Below are positions 44,231-53,020 of a DNA stretch of 64,000 bases, piece after piece. A program made the position numbers and the translations under genes. Source of the stretch: DATJLY01 sp963729295 (lineage in GTDB: Bacteria; Pseudomonadota; Alphaproteobacteria; ATCC43930; CGMCC-115725); the NCBI GenBank assembly GCA_963729295.1, contig CAVSNJ010000027.1, forward strand, positions 282,614 through 346,613. The letters run 5' to 3'. The notes beneath the pieces are model-generated. The model was not told the origin of the DNA. It saw only the letters and a list, made by a program, of their open reading frames with translations, and did not search any database. Numbering within the stretch: the first letter of the stretch is position 1; each line of letters starts with the position of its first letter.

Positions 44231-45117
44231 CCGCTCTTCTCCTGTCGGCGCTTCTGCCGGGCGCGGCTGCGGCCGACACGATCACTGTCGCCTCGAAGAT
44301 CGACACCGAAGGGTCGCTCCTCGGCAACATGATCGCGCTCCTGCTCGAGCATGGCGGGCTCGGCGTCAGGAGCCGCATGGGGCTCGGCCCCACCAACATC
44401 GTCAGGAGCGCCATCCTCGCCGGCGCAATCGACATCTATCCGGAATACACCGGCAACGGCGCGCGCTTCTTCAAGCGCGAGGACGATCCCGCGTGGAAGG
44501 ACGCCGCCTCCGGCTATGACGAGGTGCGAAAGCTCGACCGCGCCGAGAACAACCTCGTCTGGCTCGCGCCGGCGCCCGCCAACAACACTTGGGCGATCGC
44601 CGCGCGCCACGACCTGGCGGCGCGCGCGGGCAACACGCTCGAAGACTTCTCCCGCTATGTCGCCAGCGGCGGGCGCGTGCGGCTCGCGGCGTCGGCCGAA
44701 TTCGTCGAGAGCCCGGGCGGGTTGCCGGCGTTCCAAAAGACCTACGGCTTCGCGCTCGGGCAGAGCCAGCTTCTGGTGCTCGCCGGCGGCGACACCGCGG
44801 CAACGATCCGCGCCGCATCCGAAGGCGTCTCCGGCGTCAACGCGGCGATGGCGTATGGCACCGACGGCTCGCTCGCGGCGCTGGGCCTTGCCGTGTTCGC
44901 CGACGACAAGGGCGCGGAGGTCGTGTACGAGCCGGCGCCGGTTGTGCGTGCCGCGGTGTTGGATGCCCATCCCGAGATAGCGTCCCTGCTCGACCCCGCG
45001 TTCCGCTCGCTCACCCTGGCGCGGTTGCAAGAACTCAACGCCGAGATCGCAGTCGAGGGGCGCGACGCGCGCGCGGTGGCGCAGGATTATCTCGCGGCGC
45101 AAGGTTTTCTCAAATGA
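44143..45117 (+). CDS. Osmoprotectant/choline-type ABC substrate-binding protein (OpuBC/OsmF-like)
   Basis: 324 aa from the ATG at 44143, inside the deacetylase gene; no other standard start precedes the signal sequence (RSLAALLLSALLPGAAAADT), so the true start is uncertain. The mature domain is OpuAC/QAT-type: ITVASKIDTEGSLLGNMIAL, GLGPTNIVRSAILAGAIDIY and PEYTGNGARFF, then DTAATIRAASEGVSGVNAAM. It binds quaternary amines such as glycine betaine or choline. First of a four-gene importer. Confidence 0.85.
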   Translation: MGTLPPSAHRLRTAGTRAGGPRGISRRSLAALLLSALLPGAAAADTITVASKIDTEGSLLGNMIALLLEHGGLGVRSRMGLGPTNIVRSAILAGAIDIYPEYTGNGARFFKREDDPAWKDAASGYDEVRKLDRAENNLVWLAPAPANNTWAIAARHDLAARAGNTLEDFSRYVASGGRVRLAASAEFVESPGGLPAFQKTYGFALGQSQLLVLAGGDTAATIRAASEGVSGVNAAMAYGTDGSLAALGLAVFADDKGAEVVYEPAPVVRAAVLDAHPEIASLLDPAFRSLTLARLQELNAEIAVEGRDARAVAQDYLAAQGFLK

Positions 45118-46241
45118 TGGCGCCGCGCAACGCCGTGCTGTTCGTGTTGGCGCTCGCCGCCGCGCTCAGTCTCCTGACGGCGGGCGTCGTCACGCACGCG
45201 CCGAACCGGCTCGTGTCGGGCACGCCGATCCAGTTGTGGCACGCCGCGAGCGGCCTGCGCGTCGGCGGCATCACCGCACTTTGCGCGGCGCTCCTCGCCG
45301 CCTCGTTCCTGCCGCCGGCAAAACACCATTTCGCGGCAATCGTCGTGGCTGCCGGACTTCTGCTGCTTCTGCTCATCGACACGGCCGGGGCCGCCGCACG
45401 CGAGTTCACGGCGCAGGCGCCGCAAGCCGCGCGCGCGGGGCTTGGCGCCGCATTCTGGATCGCGGGCTCGTGCACCGCGCTTGCCATCGTCGACGGGCTG
45501 CAACGGTTGCGCGCCGGCCCCGCGCTGCGCTTCGGCATTGCCGTGGCGCTTGCCGCCGGCGTCGTGGCGCTCGCCGCGGGCGGGCGGCTCGACAGCCTTT
45601 CGCTCGCGCGCGAATACGCGGTGCGACGCGACGCCTTCGCCGGCGAGCTTTGGCGTCACTGCACACTCGTCGCCGGCGCCGTGACGCTCGCCATCATCAT
45701 CGGCGTGCCGATCGGCATTTTGGCGGCGCGCCGGCCGCGTACGCGCGGAGCTCTCTTCACCGGACTCAACATCATCGAGACAGTGCCGTCGATCGCGCTC
45801 TTCGGCCTCCTCATCGCGCCCTTGGCGGCGATCGGCCTGTCCGGCGTCGGGCCCGTGCCGGCGCTCATCGCGCTCACGCTCTACGCGCTCCTGCCGGTCG
45901 CGCGCAACACGGAAGTCGGGATTTTGAGCGCCGATCCCGCTTCGGTCGAGGCGGCGAACGGCATGGGCATGACGCAACGACAGATCTTCTGGCGCGTCGA
46001 GCTGCCGCTGGGATTGCCGGTGTTCGCGGCGGGATTGCGCATCGTCGTGGTGCAGACGATCGGGCTTGCCGCGGTCGCGGCGCTCATCGGCGCGGGCGGG
46101 CTCGGCACCTTCATCTTCCAGGGGATCGGACAATACGCCATCGACCTTGTTCTGCTCGGCGCACTGCCGATCATCGGCTTGGCACTCGCAGCGGATTTCG
46201 CATTGGCGATGCTCACTCCATATCAGGGACAGAGACCATGA
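45114..46241 (+). CDS. ABC permease (OpuB/OsmW type) with extra N-terminal membrane segments
   Basis: 375 aa from the ATG at 45114 (ATGA overlap). The first 180 residues hold four or so additional hydrophobic segments (VLFVLALAAALSLLTAGVV, FAAIVVAAGLLLLLLIDTAG). The typical permease follows: LAIIIGVPIGILAARRPRTR, IIETVPSIALFGLLIAPLAA and the EAA loop EAANGMGMTQRQIFWRVELP. It pairs with the shorter permease encoded after the ATPase. Confidence 0.9.
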   Translation: MMAPRNAVLFVLALAAALSLLTAGVVTHAPNRLVSGTPIQLWHAASGLRVGGITALCAALLAASFLPPAKHHFAAIVVAAGLLLLLLIDTAGAAAREFTAQAPQAARAGLGAAFWIAGSCTALAIVDGLQRLRAGPALRFGIAVALAAGVVALAAGGRLDSLSLAREYAVRRDAFAGELWRHCTLVAGAVTLAIIIGVPIGILAARRPRTRGALFTGLNIIETVPSIALFGLLIAPLAAIGLSGVGPVPALIALTLYALLPVARNTEVGILSADPASVEAANGMGMTQRQIFWRVELPLGLPVFAAGLRIVVVQTIGLAAVAALIGAGGLGTFIFQGIGQYAIDLVLLGALPIIGLALAADFALAMLTPYQGQRP

Positions 46242-47158
46242 TCGAACTCGAGCACGTGGTGCGGAGCCATGGCGGGCGGCGCGTCGTCGACGATGTGAGC
46301 TTCCGCGTGCCGGCGGGCATGTTCTGCGCGCTCGTCGGTTCGTCGGGCGCGGGGAAATCGACCACGCTCAAGCTCATCAACCGGCTCCTGCCGCTCTCGG
46401 GCGGGACGATCCGCGTCGGCGGCGCCGACATCGCAGGCTTGGCACCCGAGGCGCTGCGCCGGCGCATCGGCTATGTCATCCAGTCGATCGGCCTTTTCCC
46501 GCACTGGACCGTGGCGCAGAACATCGCCACCGTGCCCCGGCTTCTGGGCTGGAGCGAGGCGAAGATGTCCGCGCGCGTCGCCGAGCTGCTCGCCCTTATG
46601 GGGCTCGATGCCGGTCACGCGGGCCGTTTCCCGCGCGAGCTTTCCGGCGGGCAGCAGCAGCGCGTCGGCGTCGCCCGAGCACTCGCCGCCGATCCCGAGC
46701 TGCTGCTGATGGACGAGCCGTTCGGCGCGCTCGACCCGCTGACGCGCGAGGCGCTGGCGAAGGAGCTCGGCCTCATCCACCGGCGGACCAAGAAGACCAT
46801 CGTGTTCGTGACGCACGACATCGACATGGCGTTGGAGCTTGCCGACGTGATCGCGATCATGCACGAGGGACGGCTCGTGCAGTTCGGCGCCCCGCTCGAC
46901 ATTCTCGAACGGCCCGCCTCGGACTTCGTGCGCGCCTTCACCGGCGGCGCAGCGCTTGGCTTGAAGCTTTTGGGCGTGCGGCGCATCGCCGAGCGCATCC
47001 GCGTCGAGCCCGCCTCGGCGGGCGAGCCGCTCGAACCTTCGGCCTCGCTCGCCGAAGCGCTTTCGGCGATGGTGATGCGCCACACCGACCGCCTGCCGGT
47101 CAAGGGCGAGAACGGCGCGCCCGGCGGCTCGGTCGCGCTCGCCGATCTGGTGCGCTGA
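46238..47158 (+). CDS. ABC ATPase of the osmoprotectant-type importer
   Basis: 306 aa. Walker A GSSGAGKSTTLKLINRL, Q-loop VIQSIGLFPHWTV, signature LSGGQQQRVGVARAL, Walker B LLLMDEPFGALDPL and H-loop FVTHDIDMALELADV, as in OpuA/ProV. No CBS pair is present; about 60 residues follow the ATPase core instead. It overlaps both permease genes (ATGA upstream, TGATG downstream). Confidence 0.95.
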   Translation: MIELEHVVRSHGGRRVVDDVSFRVPAGMFCALVGSSGAGKSTTLKLINRLLPLSGGTIRVGGADIAGLAPEALRRRIGYVIQSIGLFPHWTVAQNIATVPRLLGWSEAKMSARVAELLALMGLDAGHAGRFPRELSGGQQQRVGVARALAADPELLLMDEPFGALDPLTREALAKELGLIHRRTKKTIVFVTHDIDMALELADVIAIMHEGRLVQFGAPLDILERPASDFVRAFTGGAALGLKLLGVRRIAERIRVEPASAGEPLEPSASLAEALSAMVMRHTDRLPVKGENGAPGGSVALADLVR

Positions 47159-47886
47159 TGGCGCTTGCCGCGGTCGCGATCGCATTCGCGCTCGTCACGT
47201 TCTTGATGCCGGCGTTCGGGCCGATCTTCGCCCGCGCATGGCCCGATGTCGTGCCGCCGATATATGGCTTCGCATCGTTCCCCGCTCTGCTGCTGTCGCA
47301 CGCCGAGATCGTGGCCGCGGCGAGCGCTGCGGCGACGGCAGCGGCCTTGGCACTCGGCATCTTCGCAACCCGCTCGTGGGGCCGCGACTTCCGCCCGCTC
47401 CTTGGCGCCATCGCGACGATCGGGCAGACTTTCCCGCCGGTCGCGGTGCTCGCCATCGCGGTGCCGGTCTTGGGCTATGGCTATCTGCCAACCTTCGTGG
47501 CGCTCGGCCTCTATGGCTTCCTGCCGATCGTCGCCAACGTCATCGCCGGGCTCGAGGGCGTGCCGCCAGCGGCGCGCGAGGCGGCCGAGGGCATGGGACT
47601 TTCGCCGTGGCAGATCCTGCGCGACGTGGAGCTGCCATTGGCCGCGCCCGTGATCCTCGCCGGCGTGCGCACCTCGGTCGTGATCGCGATCGGCACGGCG
47701 ACGATCGGCTCGACCGTGGGCGCAGTGACCTTGGGCACGCCGATCATCGACGGGCTGGTCGGCGACAAGCTGCCCTATGTGATCGAGGGCGCGATCGTGG
47801 TGGCGCTCTTCGCGATCGTCACCGACATGGTGTTCGAGCGGCTCGACCGTTCGCTCCGCCGCCACGCCGGCGAGCGCGCGCTTTAG
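47158..47886 (+). CDS. ABC permease of the osmoprotectant-type importer
   Basis: 242 aa, about six membrane helices. The EAA loop is REAAEGMGLSPWQILRDVEL, and GTPIIDGLVGDKLPYVIEGA near the end matches OpuB/YehY-type permeases. It closes the operon and meets the terminase-like gene end to end without a gap. Confidence 0.9.
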   Translation: MALAAVAIAFALVTFLMPAFGPIFARAWPDVVPPIYGFASFPALLLSHAEIVAAASAAATAAALALGIFATRSWGRDFRPLLGAIATIGQTFPPVAVLAIAVPVLGYGYLPTFVALGLYGFLPIVANVIAGLEGVPPAAREAAEGMGLSPWQILRDVELPLAAPVILAGVRTSVVIAIGTATIGSTVGAVTLGTPIIDGLVGDKLPYVIEGAIVVALFAIVTDMVFERLDRSLRRHAGERAL

Positions 47887-48597
47887 CTAATCCTCGTCGT
47901 CGTCCGCCACCTTGCGCTCGGCCTTGGGGATGTAGCCGACGCGCTGCGCCAGCCACGAGGCCATGTGGTCGCCGCGCACGACCGCTTCGGCCACGACCTC
48001 GCGCGGCGACATGTCGCGATCCTGGCCGATCCCGAGCCGCTCCTTGATGTCGGTAACGACGTTGAGAAACTCCCCCATGATCCGTTTCTCGCGTTCGCGC
48101 TTGCGCGTCGCTTCCTCGCCGTCGAACCGGTAGCGCTCGACCACGCCGAGCATCTTGGTCAGCACGTCGAGCGAGCGCGATTTCTCGTAGAGCTTCACCT
48201 GGAAGCCGCCGCGGTGGCGCACCACCTCGCGCACCGCGGCGCTGTCGTCGGGCGCGATGCGGCGCGCCGAGCGCAGGCGCGGCCCTTTCTTCGAGAAGGT
48301 GACGATCCGGCCCATATCGGCCAAGGCGATGCGCGCGTGTTCCTGCGCGATGCGGTCGACCGTGAGACGCAGCCGTTCCGAGCGGTCGCCCTGCGCCGTG
48401 CGCAGCGCCTGGATGACGAGCGGCTCGTGCAGCAGGCGCCACGCCGTCTTCGCCGCGTTGCGCTCGGAATAGCCCGCGCGCAGCGCCGCCGCCCTGGGCC
48501 GCGGGTCGCGCAGATACTCCGCGACGAAACGGCGCTGCCGCGGTTTCAGCCCGTCATGCCCATCCATGCCCATCGCGGGCGCGTCCGGAACCGTCAT
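47887..48597 (-). CDS. Terminase small subunit-like protein (orphan)
   Basis: 236 aa. The HTH-containing N-terminus reads LKPRQRRFVAEYLRDPRPRA and AALRAGYSERNAAKTAWRLL then HEPLVIQALRTAQGD, a Terminase_2-type pattern. The rest is helical and charged (ERYRFDGEEATRKREREKRI) with an acidic tail. In phages the small subunit recognises packaging sites, but no large terminase, portal or capsid gene is present. It lies 8 bases after an unknown gene in one operon. It may be a domesticated DNA-binding protein. Confidence 0.75.
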   Translation of the reverse strand: MTVPDAPAMGMDGHDGLKPRQRRFVAEYLRDPRPRAAALRAGYSERNAAKTAWRLLHEPLVIQALRTAQGDRSERLRLTVDRIAQEHARIALADMGRIVTFSKKGPRLRSARRIAPDDSAAVREVVRHRGGFQVKLYEKSRSLDVLTKMLGVVERYRFDGEEATRKREREKRIMGEFLNVVTDIKERLGIGQDRDMSPREVVAEAVVRGDHMASWLAQRVGYIPKAERKVADDDED

Positions 48598-48605
48598 TGC
48601 CCGGC

Positions 48606-49079
48606 CTATGTATTTGCGGTTGCGGGCGAATCCGCCGATTCCGGCGGATTTTCCAGCGTTTCGTCGCCCGTCCCGGAATGGCCTTTCCGGCTCGCGCGAT
48701 TACTTTTGGCGCGGGCGAGCGCCTCACGCACGCGAAGCTGCGCCGGGGTGCGCTTCGGCCGCGCGCGCCGCGAGGCCGTGCGCGGGATCGCGTCGTCCTC
48801 GCCCGGATCGCGCGCGACGATCTCGGCCGGCGCATCGGCCGCGCCGGGATCGTCCGCAGACGCGCCGACCGCTGGATGCGTGGTCATGCGCACGGTGCCG
48901 ACATAGGTCCCGTCGGCGGCCAGAGTTTCGCATTCGAAGGCGCGCCAGCCATGCGCGCCGGCTGCGAGCACGCGCGTCACGACGGCCAAATCCTCGTCGG
49001 ATAGGCCCAGTCTTATGCCCAATTCCCCCGTCGCGACTTTCGCCGCGACGACGTGACCCAAGGTTTCGGCAGATGGCAT
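48606..49079 (-). CDS. Uncharacterised protein upstream of the terminase-like gene
   Basis: 157 aa, RBS GAGGAG 8 bases before the ATG. The first 75 residues look globular (ETLGHVVAAKVATGELGIRL, HGWRAFECETLAADGTYVGT). The remainder is Asp/Arg/Lys/Ser-rich and probably disordered (RRARPKRTPAQLRVREALAR). No family is recognised. It shares an operon with the terminase-like gene and has a promoter-like element about 65 bases upstream, so the two are probably functional partners. Confidence 0.7.
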   Translation of the reverse strand: MPSAETLGHVVAAKVATGELGIRLGLSDEDLAVVTRVLAAGAHGWRAFECETLAADGTYVGTVRMTTHPAVGASADDPGAADAPAEIVARDPGEDDAIPRTASRRARPKRTPAQLRVREALARAKSNRASRKGHSGTGDETLENPPESADSPATANT

Positions 49080-49142
49080 ACGGCTTCTCCTCGCCGCTCC
49101 GCGCCAATTCCTGGCGGGGCGCGACTGATTTTCGTCGCACGC

Positions 49143-49171
49143 TATGTATCACATTTACGTACGACCGTCAA
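49143..49171 (-). promoter_or_regulatory. Promoter-like element with GTACGTAAAT spacer (copy B)
   Basis: Read on the minus strand: TTGACG (49171-49166), 17-base spacer GTCGTACGTAAATGTGA, then TACATA (49148-49143). It stands 64 bases upstream of the 157-aa gene in an AT-rich patch, as expected for a housekeeping sigma promoter. The palindromic TACGTA in the spacer could be an operator. Confidence 0.5.
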
Positions 49172-49196
49172 GGGCCAGCATCTGCACACCCCCACC

Positions 49197-49240
49197 GTCG
49201 ACCGCATGCGGTCGACCCCTCCCCCTCGAGGGGGGAGGGA
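49197..49240. repeat. Pair of perfect inverted repeats after tcuA
   Basis: A 20-base perfect palindrome GTCGACCGCATGCGGTCGAC (49197-49216) is followed by CCCTCCCCC/GGGGGGAGGG (49218-49240). They lie just beyond the tcuA-like stop on its strand and could form its transcript end, although no T run follows. Confidence 0.5.
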
Positions 49241-49243
49241 ATT

Positions 49244-50725
49244 TCACGCCTTCGCGGCGCGCGCGGCCGAGCCGCCGGCGATGCGGCCGAAGACGGCACC
49301 CGACGTGAGGCCCGAGCCGCCGGGGTAGTTGAAATAGAAGAGCCCGCCGACGAGCTCGCCGGCCGCGTAAAGACCCGGGATCGGCCGGAAATCGAGATCG
49401 ACGACCTCGCCATCCGTGGTGATGCGCAGGCCGCCGAAGGTGAAGGTCAATCCGCACGTGACGCCGTAGCCTTCGAATGGCGGCTCGTCAATCGTGTTGG
49501 CCCAGTTCGATTTCGGAATGGCGAGCCCCTCGGTGCGGCGGCCGTCTTTCACATTCGGATTGAACGGCACGTCGGTGCGGACGGCCTTGTTGTAGGCGGC
49601 GATGGTTTTGAGGAACTGCGCCGCATCGACGCCGTCGAGCTTCTGGGCCAGCTCCTCGAGTGAGTTCGCGACGACCTTGGTGATGCGGCGGATGTTGTAT
49701 TCGTCGCGCTGCAGGTGCTTCACCTTCTTGTCGAAGATCTGCCAAGCGAACTGCGCCGGCTGCTCCAGGATGACGCGGCCGTATTTCGCATACGTGTAGT
49801 TGCGGAAATCGGCGCCCTCGTCAACGAAGCGCTCGCCCTTCGCGTTCACCATTACCGAGAACGGATAGGAATGTTTCTGGAACTGATCGCCGACCGCGAG
49901 GTCGCCGAACTCGGGCGCGTTCATATCCCAGCCGACAGCGTGGCAGCCCGACCAGTTGCCGCAAGGGGATGCGCCGATCGCGAGCGCCATGCGGATGCCG
50001 TCGCCGGCGTTGAAGCGCGAGCCGCGCACCTTGGCGAGATCCCAACCGGGGCCGAGATAGCGCGTGCGCCATTCGGGATTGGCCTCGAACCCGCCGCAGG
50101 CGAGCACGACCGCGCGGGCCTTCAGCTCCTGCATCTGCCCGCCCGAGCGCACGCGCACGCCCGCAACGCAGCCGCGCTCGACGACGAGATCGGTCGCGCG
50201 CGCGCCATAGCGGATTTCGACGCCGCGGCGCGTCGCGGCGCTCGTCAACTGCTCGACGAGGCCCGGGCCGCCGCCCACCGATTCGACCGTGAGCCCGCCC
50301 CAGAACTTGAACTTGCCGTCGATGCGGAACGCCTGGCGGCCATAAATCGGCACGAAGCGCACACCTTTTTCGCGCATCCAGTTGGCGGCGGCGAAGCTCT
50401 TCGTCACCAACAGCTCGACCAGATCGGGATTGGCGCGGTATTGCGTCACGCGCGCCATGTCGTCGAAGAACTGGTCCTGCGTGTAGGTCCCGAAATCGCT
50501 GGTGGCGATTTCCTGTGCGGTGAGATCGGGGATGAGAGTCTTGATGTCGTCGACGCCGTTATAGACGATGCGCATGGAGCCGGCGGTGAAGCGGCTGTTG
50601 CCGCCCGATTCCTCGGGCGGCGCCGCCTCGAGCATCAGCACCTTGGCGCCCGCTTCCTCGGCCGCGAGCGCGGCGCAAAAGGCGGCATTCCCCGCGCCGA
50701 CCACGATCACGTCATGTGCAGCCAT
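49244..50725 (-). CDS. tcuA: FAD-dependent tricarballylate dehydrogenase-like protein (TcuA family)
   Basis: 493 aa, GAGGAGGA before the ATG. FAD-binding Rossmann motif DVIVVGAGNAAFCAALAAEE, then GGNSRFTAGSMRIVYNG, FWGGLTVESVGGGPGLV and the C-terminal GLYAAGELVGGLFYFNYPGG. TcuA oxidises tricarballylate to cis-aconitate, with TcuB moving the electrons; no tcuB is in the window. Members of this fumarate-reductase-like family have other substrates too, so the name is a family call. Confidence 0.82.
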   Translation of the reverse strand: MAAHDVIVVGAGNAAFCAALAAEEAGAKVLMLEAAPPEESGGNSRFTAGSMRIVYNGVDDIKTLIPDLTAQEIATSDFGTYTQDQFFDDMARVTQYRANPDLVELLVTKSFAAANWMREKGVRFVPIYGRQAFRIDGKFKFWGGLTVESVGGGPGLVEQLTSAATRRGVEIRYGARATDLVVERGCVAGVRVRSGGQMQELKARAVVLACGGFEANPEWRTRYLGPGWDLAKVRGSRFNAGDGIRMALAIGASPCGNWSGCHAVGWDMNAPEFGDLAVGDQFQKHSYPFSVMVNAKGERFVDEGADFRNYTYAKYGRVILEQPAQFAWQIFDKKVKHLQRDEYNIRRITKVVANSLEELAQKLDGVDAAQFLKTIAAYNKAVRTDVPFNPNVKDGRRTEGLAIPKSNWANTIDEPPFEGYGVTCGLTFTFGGLRITTDGEVVDLDFRPIPGLYAAGELVGGLFYFNYPGGSGLTSGAVFGRIAGGSAARAAKA

Positions 50726-50750
50726 CCCGATCCTCCTCGCGCGCGAGTGT

Positions 50751-50818
50751 GTCATTGCGAGCGGAGCGACGCAATCTCGGGGATCGCTTCGGCGCCGTTG
50801 CGGCGCCTCGCCATGACG
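50751..50818. repeat. Palindromic intergenic repeat
   Basis: GTCATTGCGAGC at one end with CCATGAC at the other, an inner ATTGCG/CGCAAT stem (50754-50774) and a GGCGCC-centred stem. GTCATTGCGAGC-type repeats are common between genes in alphaproteobacteria. It lies between the divergent tcuA-like and LLM genes. Confidence 0.6.
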
Positions 50819-50864
50819 GCGCGCTTGGCGTATAACCGGGCGAACAAGTTTATGGGATGAAGCG

Positions 50865-51965
50865 ATGGCCAAGCTCGATTTCGCCATGTGGGACGCGGTC
50901 GGCGGCTATGCCGAGCAATCGGTGCCGATGGCCGACATCTACGACGAGCACATAAGGCTCGCGCGCGAGGTCGAGGAGCTGGGCTACCACTCCTATTTCG
51001 TGATCGAGCACCAGAACTCGCCGATCGGCCGCATCACCGCGCCGACCGTCTATCTGACCGCCGTGGCGCGCGCGACGCAAAAGCTGCGCGTCGGCGCGAT
51101 GATGTGGCAGCTCCCGTTCTATCACCCGATCCGGCTCGCGCAGGAAGTCGCCATGCTCGACCATTTGTCGCGCGGGCGGGTCGAGTTCGGCACCGGTATC
51201 GGCGTGCACGAGCACGAATTCATCCGCTGGGGCGTCGATTATTACCAGCGCGCGGCGATGGCGGGCGAAGTGCTCGACATCGTCAAGCGCGCCTGGACGC
51301 AGGACGAGGTGACGTTCGAAGGGAAATATTTCCACTTCGACGAGGCGCTGCCCCAACCGAAGCCGTTCCAGAAACCCTATCCGCCGATCTGGGCCGCGGT
51401 GCATAGCGACGCCTCGGTCGAGTTCGCGGCGCGCAACAATTATCACGTGTCGCAGAATCTCGACACCGACGAGGTCGTCGCACGGAAATTCGACCTCTAC
51501 CGGAAGATCTGGCGCGAGTGCAACCATCCCGGCCCGATGCCGCGCGTGTTTCTGCAGCGCCAGATGCATGTCGCCGAAACCGATGCCAAGGCGCGCGAGG
51601 AGGCCGAGCCCTATCTCCTCGGCCGCTCGGGCGGCGCCGTACCCGTGGGCGGCGGCCCGATCGGGCAGACGCGCATCGGCTGGGGCTCGAACCCGCGCGG
51701 CATGGGACGCGACAGTTTGCGGCCCGACGACGCGCGGCGCGGCGAGGCGATCAAGAAGGCCGGCGAGAGCTGGGAGTACAACATCGAGAACGGCCTCGCC
51801 ATCGTCGGGTCTCCCGCGACGGTGATCAAGAAGCTCGAACAGGGCAAGAAAGAAATCGGCTACGACATCATCTGCGGCAACCACGAGATCGGCCGCATGC
51901 CGCGCGAGCTCGCGCTGAAGTCGGTGCGGCTCCTTGGCAAGGAAGTGATCCCGGCGTTCAAATAA
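50865..51965 (+). CDS. LLM-class (luciferase-like) flavin oxidoreductase
   Basis: 366 aa: EELGYHSYFVIEHQNSPIGR, LRVGAMMWQLPFYHPIRLAQ, AMLDHLSRGRVEFGTGIGVH and PQPKPFQKPYPPIWAAVHSD are typical of FMN/F420-type luciferase-like enzymes. It is a different subfamily from the one at 36468-37715. It is divergent from the tcuA-like gene and meets pyrC tail to tail with no gap. Confidence 0.9.
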   Translation: MAKLDFAMWDAVGGYAEQSVPMADIYDEHIRLAREVEELGYHSYFVIEHQNSPIGRITAPTVYLTAVARATQKLRVGAMMWQLPFYHPIRLAQEVAMLDHLSRGRVEFGTGIGVHEHEFIRWGVDYYQRAAMAGEVLDIVKRAWTQDEVTFEGKYFHFDEALPQPKPFQKPYPPIWAAVHSDASVEFAARNNYHVSQNLDTDEVVARKFDLYRKIWRECNHPGPMPRVFLQRQMHVAETDAKAREEAEPYLLGRSGGAVPVGGGPIGQTRIGWGSNPRGMGRDSLRPDDARRGEAIKKAGESWEYNIENGLAIVGSPATVIKKLEQGKKEIGYDIICGNHEIGRMPRELALKSVRLLGKEVIPAFK

Positions 51966-53012
51966 TCAGGCGGACGTCACCCGCCAGCGGATCTTCTCGC
52001 CGCCGCGGTGGACGAGGGCGCGGGCGTCCGGGCCTTCGACCAGAACTTCCTCGGGCGCTGTCCACGGGCTTGCCTCGAGCGTGATGGTGTCGGCATTGAG
52101 CGGCAGCCCGTAATGGCGCGCGCCGTTCAACGCGGCGAACGCCTCGAGATGGCGCAGCGCGCCTTCCTCCTCGAACACCTGGGCATAGGATTCGATCGCG
52201 ACCGGCGAATTGAAGAGGCCGGGAATGCCGGTGGGATCGAGTTTCTTGGCGACCGGGTGCGGCGCCGAATCGGTGCCGAGGAAGAAGCACGGATCGCCCG
52301 AAGTGGCGGCCTTCCTGAGCGCCAGGCGGTCGCTCGCGCGCTTCAAGACCGGCATGCAATAGAAATACGGCTTGATGCCGAAGCCCAGCATGTCGGTGCG
52401 CGTCAGCATCAGGTGATAGGGCGTGATGGTGGCGCCCAATTGCGGTGCGGCGGCGCGTACGAAATCGACCGCGGACGCGGTGGAAATATGCTCCAGCACC
52501 ATCTTGAGGCCGGGAAAATCCTTGAGCCAATGCCTGAGCCAGCGGTCGATGAACACGGCCTCGCGGTCGAACACGTCGATCGCCGGATCGGCCTCCTCGC
52601 CATGGATCAGGAGCGGCATGCCAATCTTCTCCATGCGCGCCAGCACCGGCCTGATCTTGCGGAAATCGGTGACGCCCGCAGCCGAATATGTCGTGGCGTG
52701 CGCCGGATAGATCTTCACGGCCGTGAAGACGCGCTCGCGAAAACCGCGCTCGACTTCGTCGGGGCTCGTTTCGTCGGTCATGTAGCAGGTCATGAGCGGC
52801 TCGAACGTCGAGCCCTCGGGGAGAGCGGCGAGAAGCCGCGCGCGGTACGCCTCGGCGTCGGCCACGGTTCGCACCGGCGGCACGAGGTTGGGCATGATGA
52901 TGCCGCGCCCGAAGGTGCGCGCCGAGAACGGCAGGCTCGCCTTCAGCATGGCGCCGTCGCGCACGTGCAGGTGCCAGTCGTCGGGGCGACGGATGGTGAT
53001 GCGCTCCGCCAT
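51966..53012 (-). CDS. pyrC: Dihydroorotase (homodimeric, PyrC type)
   Basis: 348 aa. Zinc ligands: DDWHLHVRDG (H14, H16), the carboxylated Lys in FTAVKIYPAHATT, LIHGE, EHISTASAV and Asp in LGTDSAPH. It cyclises carbamoyl aspartate in pyrimidine synthesis. It ends the pyrK-pyrD-pyrC run, 8 bases after pyrD. Confidence 0.95.
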   Translation of the reverse strand: MAERITIRRPDDWHLHVRDGAMLKASLPFSARTFGRGIIMPNLVPPVRTVADAEAYRARLLAALPEGSTFEPLMTCYMTDETSPDEVERGFRERVFTAVKIYPAHATTYSAAGVTDFRKIRPVLARMEKIGMPLLIHGEEADPAIDVFDREAVFIDRWLRHWLKDFPGLKMVLEHISTASAVDFVRAAAPQLGATITPYHLMLTRTDMLGFGIKPYFYCMPVLKRASDRLALRKAATSGDPCFFLGTDSAPHPVAKKLDPTGIPGLFNSPVAIESYAQVFEEEGALRHLEAFAALNGARHYGLPLNADTITLEASPWTAPEEVLVEGPDARALVHRGGEKIRWRVTSA

Positions 53013-53020
53013 CGGGCGAC

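Noticed and set aside
47887..49079. Prophage
   Set aside because: Only a terminase-small-like gene is present; no integrase, portal, capsid, tail or lysis gene, and no att repeat at tRNA-Leu.
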